Part shown: positions 43,130 through 51,000 of the stretch, piece after piece
How positions within the stretch are numbered: position 1 is the stretch's first letter
Layout: each line of letters begins with the position of its first letter
DNA from: Actinomycetota bacterium
GTDB lineage: Bacteria; Actinomycetota; Actinomycetes; S36-B12; CAIYMF01
Assembly: GCA_026393115.1 (NCBI GenBank)
Contig: JAPLAU010000028.1
Span: 157,727-221,726, forward strand
DNA length: 64,000 bases
Direction of reading: 5' to 3'
The notes under the pieces: model-generated
Database searches by the model: none
Seen by the model: only the letters and a program-made list of their open reading frames with translations
Told to the model about the DNA's origin: nothing
Made by a program: the position numbers and the translations under genes

Positions 43130-43395
43130 CGACAGCATCTGGAACCCGGCTTACCCCCGAATATGAGCGGCGGCTTCTTCGCGAAGCCGAACGCGGGTAC
43201 AACAGTGACGAGCTTGTGCTCGTCACTGGCCCCGGTCGTCCGTCGCTCTCGGGAAGAAAGGGACACTCGCATCGACTCGACCTGCGCGTCGACGATGCGA
43301 CCTACGAGGCAGTGCGAGAACTTGCCGACGAGCGTCAGGTGGCCGTCAGCGAGATCGTGCGCGAAGCCATCGCCCGCTACCTTCACCCCGCCTGA
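43105..43395 (+). CDS. Ribbon-helix-helix antitoxin (CopG-like)
   Basis: A 96-residue protein with a basic N-terminus and a C-terminal RHH DNA-binding fold: HRLDLRVDDATYEAVRELAD supplies the beta-strand and first helix, VSEIVREAIARYL the second. The N-terminal half (LTPEYERRLLREAERGYNSD) probably wraps the toxin. It overlaps the upstream toxin gene by 25 bp. It would neutralise the toxin and repress the shared promoter. Confidence 0.78.
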   Translation: MARSRRLLTTASGTRLTPEYERRLLREAERGYNSDELVLVTGPGRPSLSGRKGHSHRLDLRVDDATYEAVRELADERQVAVSEIVREAIARYLHPA

Positions 43396-43399
43396 CCCG

Positions 43400-43405
43400 T
43401 AGGCT
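43400..43405 (+). promoter_or_regulatory. -10 box TAGGCT for metB
   Basis: TAGGCT with a 6-nt spacer to the metB ATG at 43412, four bases after the antitoxin stop. Confidence 0.6.
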
Positions 43406-43411
43406 GGCCAC

Positions 43412-44566
43412 ATGACCGACGACCGCGCACTGGGTTTCGAGAGCTTGGCTATTCACGCTGGGCAAGAGCCCGATCCCCTCACCGGGGCCGTCGTGCCCCC
43501 GATCTACCAGGTGTCGACCTACGCGCAAGACGGCGTAGGTGGTCTGCGCAACGGCTACGAGTACTCGCGCAGCGGCAATCCGACCCGTGCGGCCCTGCAG
43601 GAGTGCCTCGCGGCCATTGAGGGTGGCACCACCGGCCTCGCGTACGCGAGTGGTCTGGCGGCTGAAGACAACCTGCTGCGCACGGTGTGCCGCCCCGGCG
43701 ACCACGTGGTGATTCCTAACGACGCCTACGGCGGCACGTTCCGATTGGTGTCGAAGGTGCTCGGCCCGTGGGGGCTCGACTACACGCCGGCCCCGGTCAC
43801 TGACGCCGAAGCGGTCGCAGCAGCGATCGTGCCCGGTCGCACCAAGGTGGTGTGGATCGAGACCCCGACCAACCCGTTGCTCGCCGTGGCCGACATCGCC
43901 GCACTCGCCGATGTAGCGCACGCAGCCGGAGCGATTCTCGTTGTCGACAACACATTCGCCAGCCCCTACCTGCAGCAGCCGTTGGCGCTCGGTGCCGATG
44001 TAGTGATGCACTCCACCACCAAGTACCTCGGCGGTCACAGTGACGTCATTGGCGGTGCGTTGGTGACGAGCGATCCCGAACTCGCTGAGCAACTTACCTA
44101 CCACCAGAATGCCATGGGCGCTGTGCCCGGACCGTTCGATTCATGGCTGGTGCTGCGTGGCATCAAGACCCTCGGCGTGCGCATGGACCGTCACTGCGCC
44201 AACGCTCACGCCGTTGTCGACATGTTGACCGCGCACCCCAAAGTGCACGCGGTGCTGTACCCCGGCCTTCCTGGTCACCCCGGGCACGAGGCCGCAGTCA
44301 AGCAGATGCGCGACTTCGGCGGCATGGTGTCGTTCCGCGTCACCGGCGGCGAGGCCGCGGCACTCGAGGTGTGTTCGCGCACGAAGTTGTTCACGCTTGG
44401 CGAGTCACTGGGCGGAGTCGAATCGCTGATCGAACACCCGCACCGCATGACCCACGCATCGGCGGCCGGAAGTCCGCTTGAGGTATTCGACGATCTGGTG
44501 CGATTGAGTGTCGGAATCGAGACGGCCAATGACTTGGTGGCCGACCTCGAGCAGGCGCTGGGCTGA
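43412..44566 (+). CDS. metB: Cystathionine gamma-synthase
   Basis: A PLP enzyme making cystathionine from activated homoserine and cysteine (transsulfuration to methionine). The 384-residue protein has YSRSGNPTRAALQE, SGLAAEDNLLR, the PLP-binding VVMHSTTKYLGGHSD with Lys204, and FTLGESLGGVESLIEHP. Gamma-synthase and gamma-lyase cannot be separated safely by eye; the nearby cbs would make a complete reverse pathway if it acts as the lyase. Confidence 0.92.
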   Translation: MTDDRALGFESLAIHAGQEPDPLTGAVVPPIYQVSTYAQDGVGGLRNGYEYSRSGNPTRAALQECLAAIEGGTTGLAYASGLAAEDNLLRTVCRPGDHVVIPNDAYGGTFRLVSKVLGPWGLDYTPAPVTDAEAVAAAIVPGRTKVVWIETPTNPLLAVADIAALADVAHAAGAILVVDNTFASPYLQQPLALGADVVMHSTTKYLGGHSDVIGGALVTSDPELAEQLTYHQNAMGAVPGPFDSWLVLRGIKTLGVRMDRHCANAHAVVDMLTAHPKVHAVLYPGLPGHPGHEAAVKQMRDFGGMVSFRVTGGEAAALEVCSRTKLFTLGESLGGVESLIEHPHRMTHASAAGSPLEVFDDLVRLSVGIETANDLVADLEQALG

Positions 44567-44575
44567 TTCACGGCG

Positions 44576-45940
44576 ATGACTCTCATCGCATGCATTGACG
44601 TCGGTTCGACGTTCACCAAGGGGCTGCTCGTCGATAGCGCGGGCACGATGCTGGCCGCTGCTGATCACCGCACCACCAGTGACACCGATGTGCTGATTGG
44701 CCTTGATGCGGTGGTGGCGGCGCTGGAATCAGCAGCAGGTGCGGTCGCCGATGAGGTGCGCGTGAGCTCGTCTGCAGGCGGAGGCCTGAGGCTCGCGGTT
44801 GTCGGACATGAGCGCGCGATCTCTGCGCAGGCGGGCTTCCGAGTGGGCTTAAGCGCGGGCTCACGCGTGGTGCACGTTGCGGCCGGAATGCTTGATTCCG
44901 CGAGGGTTTCTGAGTTGAAGCAGTCGCGGCCCGACATCGTGTTGCTGGTGGGCGGAACTGATGGTGGGAACGAGCAGGTGATTCGCCACAACGCCGCTGT
45001 GCTCGCGAAGCGCGGTCCGCGCGTTCCCTATGTTGTCGCCGGAAATGTTGAGGCGCGTGCCGATATCGTGGCGTTGCTCGAAGAAGGCGGGCGCACTGCG
45101 ATGCCCGCCGACAATGTGATTCCACGTATCGGTGTTCTTGATCCCGGTTCGGCGCGTGAAGCGATTCGTTCGCTCTTCGTGTCACACGTCATTGGTGGCA
45201 AAGGGTTGTCGCGCGGAACACGCTTCGCATCGATGGTCAGCGGCGCAACTCCTGACATCGTGATGCGGGCGGTCGAGTTACTGGCCGACGGAACCGACAG
45301 CTTTCCTGGCGTCGGTGACGTGATGGTCGTTGATGTTGGAGGTGCGACGACCGACGTGTATAGCGTGGTCTCACCCGATCCTGCGGCCGAGCACGAAGAG
45401 ACCGACGATGTCGTGGGACAGTGGCACGCGGCCCGCACGGTTGAAGGCGATCTCGGCATGCGCTGGTCGGCGGTCGGTGTTGTTGATGCGGCCGAGCTTG
45501 AGCGACTTGCGTTCGTTGATGGCGACCTCGATGCCACCCGTGTCGAAGCGCAACGTTGCCACGACGACGTCGGCATGGTTCCGCTGAGCGACTCGGAACT
45601 CAGTGTCGATGAGTGGCTCGCCACTACTGCTGTGACCGTCGCCGCGCGGCGTCACGCGCGCCCGGTGGAATTGCCGGGTGGAACGCGCACAACGGCTCGC
45701 GACCTGCGCCGGGTGGCGCTCATCATCGGCAGCGGGGGAGTGTTGCGGCACTCCGGCGACACCACGCGCGAACGTGTCTTGGCCCCGCTCACTACCGATG
45801 GGGGAGGCGGCTGGATGCTGCCCGGCTCGGTCGCGCGTTCGGTGGTCGATGAGTATGCGGTGCTCGCCGCAGCGGGGCTGCTTGCACCAGATCACCCGGA
45901 TGCGGCCAACTCGCTGATGGCGGCGCAACTGCTCGCCTAG
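44576..45940 (+). CDS. MutL/GlmL-like ASKHA ATPase
   Basis: A 454-residue protein of the glutamate-mutase accessory MutL/GlmL family. It opens CIDVGSTFTKGLLVD, an ASKHA phosphate-1 loop, and has LLVGGTDGGNEQVIRHNA and MVVDVGGATTDVYSVVS (phosphate-2), with ALIIGSGGVLRHSG near the end. Family members help maintain B12-dependent carbon-skeleton mutases, but no mutase subunit is in this window. It lies nine bases after metB. A function here would be inference. Confidence 0.82.
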   Translation: MTLIACIDVGSTFTKGLLVDSAGTMLAAADHRTTSDTDVLIGLDAVVAALESAAGAVADEVRVSSSAGGGLRLAVVGHERAISAQAGFRVGLSAGSRVVHVAAGMLDSARVSELKQSRPDIVLLVGGTDGGNEQVIRHNAAVLAKRGPRVPYVVAGNVEARADIVALLEEGGRTAMPADNVIPRIGVLDPGSAREAIRSLFVSHVIGGKGLSRGTRFASMVSGATPDIVMRAVELLADGTDSFPGVGDVMVVDVGGATTDVYSVVSPDPAAEHEETDDVVGQWHAARTVEGDLGMRWSAVGVVDAAELERLAFVDGDLDATRVEAQRCHDDVGMVPLSDSELSVDEWLATTAVTVAARRHARPVELPGGTRTTARDLRRVALIIGSGGVLRHSGDTTRERVLAPLTTDGGGGWMLPGSVARSVVDEYAVLAAAGLLAPDHPDAANSLMAAQLLA

Positions 45941-45943
45941 GCT
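45938..45943 (+). promoter_or_regulatory. -10 box TAGGCT for the amidase gene
   Basis: TAGGCT overlaps the stop codon of the MutL/GlmL-like gene and has a 6-nt spacer to ATG 45950. Confidence 0.6.
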
Positions 45944-45949
45944 CGTCAC

Positions 45950-47323
45950 ATGTCGTCACAGAGCAACGGAGCCGAACCCACCCCCACCTGGACTGCCACG
46001 GAGATCTCTGCTGCCGTGCGTGCGGGCACTCTCACAGCGCGCGAGGCTGCCGCCGACGCACTCTCTCGCATCGTTGCGCGCGATGGCGCAATCGAGGCAT
46101 TCCAAACGGTGCGCGAGCAGAAGGCGCTGGCCGAGGCCGATTCCGTCGACGCGCATCATGATCGCTCGACCTTCGCGCTGGCCGGAGTTCCGATTGCCAT
46201 TAAGGACAACGTGCAGGTACAGGGTGAGCCAATGTCGAATGGCACGAAGGCAGGAGATCTCGCCCCCCAACTCGCCGACCATGAAGTGGTGCGTCGCATC
46301 CGGGCAGCCGGCGCCGTGGTGGTCGGGCTCACGCGCGTTCCTGAACTATGCATTTACGGCGCGACCGATTCGGTGTGGGGCGTGACGCGCAATCCGTGGA
46401 ACCTGTCGCTGACGCCTGGTGGTTCGAGTGGCGGAAGTGCGGCGGCGGTGTCCGCTGGCATGGTTCCGGTGGCGCACGGTAACGACGGGCTCGGCAGTGT
46501 GCGTATTCCGGCCGCATGTTGTGGGCTGGTCGGCATCAAGCCGGGAGCGGGAGTCGTGCCCGCCGACCTCGGTGCCACGAGTTGGTACGGCATGAGCGAG
46601 AACGGTGCGCTCGCAACGACCGCTGGCGATGCCGCGCTGCTGTTGTCGGTGATGGCGGGTGACCCCGCGCTGGCCGAGGTGGTCGAACCTGAGGGGTTGC
46701 GCATTGCGGTGGCAGCTAAGTCTCCCGTGGCGGGGGTCAGTGTTGACCGCGAGTGGTTGCGGGCGACGTATGAGACGGCGGGTCTGTTGATGCGCGCCGG
46801 TCATCATGTCGAGCGCAAGCAAATCGTCTATCCGCAGACCACGTCATTGGCGGCGCTCGCGCGTTGGTTCGCCGGCGCGGCCTCCGATGCTGACGATCTC
46901 GACTTCGACGCACTGGAGCCGCGCGTTCAGACCCATGTGGCGATCGGGCGCCGAGTACGTAACACGCCGCTGATGAAGGAGTCGTGGCGCGATTCGTGGC
47001 GGCAGAAGGCCGGGGACTTCCTCACTGATTTCGACCTGCTGATGACGCCGATGCTGGCGCGCTCACCGATCGAGGCCAAGGTGTGGGCGGATTCGTGGCG
47101 AGCCACGATTCAAGCCAATGTGCAGTACGCGCCGTTTGCTGGGCCGTGGAATATCGCGGGCTTCCCGGCAATCTCGGTGCCAGCGGGTATCCACCCGGTG
47201 TCACGTACGCCGATGGCCGTGCAGTTGGTGGCGCGACCGGGGCGTGAGGCGCTGTTGCTGGGTGCGGCCGCGCAACTCGAGCGACTTCGCCCGTGGCAGT
47301 CAGTGGCACCCGACTTCCGGTAG
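45950..47323 (+). CDS. Amidase signature family protein
   Basis: A Ser-cisSer-Lys amidase of 457 residues. Catalytic Lys85 lies in PIAIKDNVQV, the cis-Ser in PGGSSGGSAAAVS (Ser160) and nucleophile Ser183 in GNDGLGSVRIPAACCG. It is related to GatA and 6-aminohexanoate hydrolases, but no gatB or gatC is adjacent, so it is more likely a stand-alone amide hydrolase. Substrate unknown. Confidence 0.9.
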   Translation: MSSQSNGAEPTPTWTATEISAAVRAGTLTAREAAADALSRIVARDGAIEAFQTVREQKALAEADSVDAHHDRSTFALAGVPIAIKDNVQVQGEPMSNGTKAGDLAPQLADHEVVRRIRAAGAVVVGLTRVPELCIYGATDSVWGVTRNPWNLSLTPGGSSGGSAAAVSAGMVPVAHGNDGLGSVRIPAACCGLVGIKPGAGVVPADLGATSWYGMSENGALATTAGDAALLLSVMAGDPALAEVVEPEGLRIAVAAKSPVAGVSVDREWLRATYETAGLLMRAGHHVERKQIVYPQTTSLAALARWFAGAASDADDLDFDALEPRVQTHVAIGRRVRNTPLMKESWRDSWRQKAGDFLTDFDLLMTPMLARSPIEAKVWADSWRATIQANVQYAPFAGPWNIAGFPAISVPAGIHPVSRTPMAVQLVARPGREALLLGAAAQLERLRPWQSVAPDFR

Positions 47324-47434
47324 GGCTTTCGTGGGTGGTTTCGTGCCCGGCCTCGGGTCTCGGCGAAGGGCGGGCAGGCGGGTCGGGGAGAAGGTTTGGG
47401 TACCGAAAACTGCGTCTATGCGTGCTGAATGTCC

Positions 47435-47453
47435 CCCCATGCGGAAAATGGGG
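47435..47453 (+). terminator. Hairpin after the amidase gene
   Basis: CCCCAT-GCGGAAA-ATGGGG, a 6-bp stem about 110 bp after the amidase stop, without a clear T-run. It is the only hairpin that could end this message before the convergent pilin gene. Confidence 0.4.
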
Positions 47454-47459
47454 TGTGGT

Positions 47460-47480
47460 GGGGCTGGGGCTGGGGCTGGG
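47460..47480 (+). repeat. GGGGCT tandem repeat, G-quadruplex motif
   Basis: Three GGGGCT units followed by GGG give four G-runs of three or more with 2-nt loops, the canonical intramolecular G-quadruplex pattern. It lies between the convergent amidase and pilin genes. Confidence 0.6.
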
Positions 47481-47486
47481 ACAGCA

Positions 47487-47522
47487 CTGAACCCGGCCGC
47501 CAGTGAAGGCGACCGGGTTCAG
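47487..47522 (-). terminator. Terminator hairpin of the pilin gene
   Basis: On the minus strand CTGAACCCGGTCGCC pairs over 15 bp with GGCGGCCGGGTTCAG (one G-U) around a 6-nt loop, 13 bp beyond the pilin stop. On the plus strand the G-U position becomes a mismatch, so the structure favours the pilin transcript. Confidence 0.7.
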
Positions 47523-47534
47523 GTGGTGAGTGGG

Positions 47535-47867
47535 TCAGCAGGTAACGGAGAGGGTACCCGTCGTTGCGCTGTACGTGACAGCGTTCCCGCCGAAGGTGGG
47601 CGAGCTCTTGAGCAGCGGGTTCGAGGCAGAGAACAGTGCCTGGAGGCTGGCCGGGTAGGCCTTGTTCTGTGCGTAGTAGGCCTCAAGAGCCGAGTTGACC
47701 GTGGCCACGTCGGCGCTGCAGGCGGAGGTGGTGCTCGAGTTGTTGATGCCTCGCACCGAGAACACCACGATCGCGGCGAGAACGCCGAGAATCACGATAA
47801 CGATGAGCAGCTCCACCAGAGTGAAGCCGGACTCCTTCGCGCGGAGCTCCTCGTACTTACGGTGCAT
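47535..47867 (-). CDS. Type IV major pilin (PilA-like)
   Basis: A 110-residue prepilin. The leader MHRKYEELRAKESG ends at a prepilin-peptidase site G14/F15; the mature N-terminus FTLVELLIVIVILGVLAAIV keeps the required glutamate at +5 (residue 19) and the long assembly helix. The globular part has one cysteine pair (ACSAD and the final VTC), the usual pilin D-region loop. ATG 47867 gives a normal 14-residue leader; the frame is open upstream. Last gene of the pil cluster, behind a 155-bp structured gap. Confidence 0.92.
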   Translation of the reverse strand: MHRKYEELRAKESGFTLVELLIVIVILGVLAAIVVFSVRGINNSSTTSACSADVATVNSALEAYYAQNKAYPASLQALFSASNPLLKSSPTFGGNAVTYSATTGTLSVTC

Positions 47868-47922
47868 GTCAGTCTCATTTCTGGTGGGTGCCGTTCGTTC
47901 CCCGTTCGGCACTGGTGGTCTC

Positions 47923-47950
47923 GTCTTGTTTAAGACGTGCCCGTCGGGCA
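47923..47950 (-). promoter_or_regulatory. Tandem hairpins in the pilin leader region
   Basis: Two adjacent small hairpins, GTCTT-AAAC-AAGAC and TGCCC-GAC-GGGCA (minus-strand reading), lie 56-83 bp before the pilin start. Another imperfect stem, GTAACCAC-GCAA-GTGGTCAC, lies nearer the upstream gene's stop. They could stabilise or separate the abundant pilin message. Confidence 0.4.
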
Positions 47951-48022
47951 GTCGGTTCCCTTAATCTGTCACTCAATCGGGGTGTGTGACCACTTGCGTG
48001 GTTACCCTCTGTGATCGTTCGT

Positions 48023-51000
48023 TTAGTACAGAATCATCCAGCAGGCCGTGTTTCCGGCCGGGCATTCGTCAGAGGGAGGCAGGTACGGACCGACGAGGTT
48101 GTAGTCGGGACCGCCGGCGTTATTGACCGTGGCGGAGTCGATGACCACGGCGGTGCACCCGGCGAACGGATACGTGCCAAAGGGCGGACAGGAGTCAGGC
48201 GTCCAACTGACACTGCCGCTGGTGCCTGTGACGGTGGCGGCGGCGGGCAGTTCAAGGGTGAAAGTGGTGGTGGTGGGCACCGTCGCCACACGCCATACGG
48301 TGCTGCGCAGCGCGGTCGGTGAACCGGTACCGAAGGTGACCCAGTTACCCACCCCGAGTTTGTGTGCCGTCGACGTGGTCACCGTTACCGTGGTGCTGCT
48401 GGTGGCCACCTTGGTGATCTTCAGGGCCGGCGCGGTTCGCGAGTTCGACCCGGGTGCCATCCACTTTGCGTCTGGAGCGGTGGTGTACGTGCAGACGGCC
48501 TTGCCGGAGTAAGTGTTCGTGGCACCAGCGAGGGTGAGGCATGAGTACGCGGTGAACCGAACGCGCACCTGCTTGTTCTGCTGTGAGGGTTTGCCGCTTC
48601 CTCGTGGCGGGCGTCCGGGAGTGCTCGCCACCTGGGTGCCGGAGGTGATCACCCGCATCGCGTTAGCCACGACGCCATAGAGCGACATCGAGTCGTCGTT
48701 GAAGGGGTTCATCGTGAGTGAGACGCGACTGTTGGGTGCGAATACCGCGCCGTACATGCTCATGACCGTGCCGTCGGGGGAGCGAGTCGCGGGCATCTCG
48801 AAGATGTCGCAGTAACTGACGGCTGCGGAGGCGGTGCAACTTGAGCGGGCGGCGACGGTCTCAGCCAGAGTGGTGCCGGCCTTGGTGGTTGGCAGGTAAC
48901 TGGGCAGAGCGGCCAAGGTGCCGGTGACGTTGGCCGAGGGGCCATAGATAGCGACCGGGCGCATGCTCGAACCGCCCGCGACGTCGAGCGGCTTCGGGCA
49001 CACAGTGACGTTGCCTGCAGTCCAACTCAGACCACTGTCGCCCGTGGAGTCCTGGCCACCGAACATCCACGTCACGCCATGAGCAGCCGGCACGACGTCG
49101 TTGGCATTGGTCGAGTCGTAACTCGGAATGCACTTCTGAATGGTGCCGTCGGGGTTGGTGACCCAGTCGGCTTCCGGAAGGAGGCCGGCGTTGATCGTGA
49201 CGGCCGAAGAGTTGATCGACCAGTCGTCGTTGAGGTCGAAGAAGTAGTCACCAGTGGGCATCGTCACCGTGGTGATCGTCGGCCACACACCCTTGGTCGA
49301 CTTGGGGTTAGCGCCCAAAGCCGTGCTCGTGCTGGAGGTGTAGGTGCAGGGGTTGGGGGTTCCGGTAACTGAACAGGTGGGCGTGCTAGCCAGTGTGACG
49401 GTGAATTGGATGGGGCTTAGCACGCTGGTGACGGTGTAGGTGCCCTTGAACTTGGTGTCGAGTGAAGTTCCGAGTCCCGACAGCGTGACCGAGGAGCCCA
49501 CGGACAGCCAGTGGTACGACCCAGTAGTCACGGTGAGTGTGGTCGAACCGCTCGTGGTGGTCAGGGCGGTGACCATCGGCGCGATTGTGCCGCCCTTGCA
49601 CCACGGGTCGTAGTTCGTCGCTGTGGCCTGCTTGGTGTCGATGCAGATGCGGTCGGCCACAACGGCCGCGCCACTATCGAATGCGCGGGCTGACGTCAGT
49701 GTCAACGTTCCCGCGCTGGCCTGGGTGTAGCCAATAGCCGACGACAGCGTGCAGGTCAGGGTGGTGGCTGTGGGGATCGGGGATGCCGCGACAGTGCACG
49801 ACTTTCCATCAAGAGTCGCAACACCGGTGCCACTGATGGCCAGCGTTTCGCCTGAGGTGAAGTCGTGTGCTGCAGCGGTGGTGACGGTGAAGGCAGTGTT
49901 GGTGAGTCCGACCTGGCCGGTGGACGCCGCGGTGGTGGGGCCGATCGCGGTGGCCAGGTTGCAGGTGAAGGTGGTGGCAGTCGGCACCGAGGCGATGGTG
50001 CACGTCTTACCGTCGTAGTCGGCGTTACCGGTGCCTGAGATATTCACGACGTTGTTCACGGCCAACCCGTGTGCGGTGGTCGTGGTGCCGTTGAGCAAGG
50101 TGACCCACTTCGTCACCGAGCCCGACGTGGCAGTGAGATTGGTTGTCTCGGCTGCGGCGAGGGTGTAAGTGAAGGTGTTGGCATCAACGATCGTGACGGT
50201 GTAGTCGCCGTCGTAGGCGCCGCCGATACCGCTGATGGTGACCTTGGCCGTGGCGTTGTTGGAGCCAAGGCCGTGTGCGGTCGCCGTGACCTTGACCTTC
50301 GTTTGCGGAACCGTGAACTTTCCAGTGGCGGCCGACACGTTGGTAGCGATGGCGTTTGCTGACGGAACGTCGCATGCGATCGCCGTGGTGCTGATCGTCG
50401 CAATCGTGCAGGTGACACCGTCAACCGCGGCCACACTCGTTCCGGAAATCACTCCGTCGTCGTTCACCGCGAAGCCGGAGGCGGCGGACGTGGTGATGCT
50501 GACGCGAGTGATGGGTACCGTCGCGTAGCCGGTGAGGGCAACTTGCGCGAGCGTGGTCGCTGGCGAGATTGTGCACGCGAAACTGCTCGTGGTGGGCGAG
50601 GTGAGCCAGGTGCAGTTCTTGCCGTCGAAATACGTATTGCCGGTACCGCTGATGGCGATGACGTCGCCGCTGCCGAATCCGTGGGCGGCCGACGTGGTGC
50701 CGATCAGCACCGTGCTGGCGCCGTTGGCCGTGGTGCTCGAAGTCGTGGTTCCGGTGCAGGTTGTGGCTCGGCCTGGGGCCGAACATGCAGTCGAAACGGA
50801 GTAGGTGAAGGTATTTGAGTTGACCCGAGTGATCGTGTAGCTGCCGTTGAAAGTCACTCCGTTCGCGGTGACGCCCGCAATGGTGACCGACGCACCTGTA
50901 GCAAATCCGTGGTCGGTGCTCGTGTTGACCGTGACCGTCTTCGATGCGTCGTTCGCGGAAATACTCGAAATCGTCTTTTGGGTCGTGAGAGACGTAAGCG

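Noticed and set aside
42830-43395. Toxin-antitoxin pair as part of a larger mobile island
   Set aside because: The flanking genes cbs/SGNH and metB are the usual neighbours, with no integrase, transposase, tRNA or direct repeats at the edges.
47118-47933. 271-codon open frame on the plus strand over the amidase end and pilin gene
   Set aside because: It overlaps two well-supported genes, has no family motif, and is composed of Arg/Gly/Val-rich sequence typical of an antisense frame in high-GC DNA.
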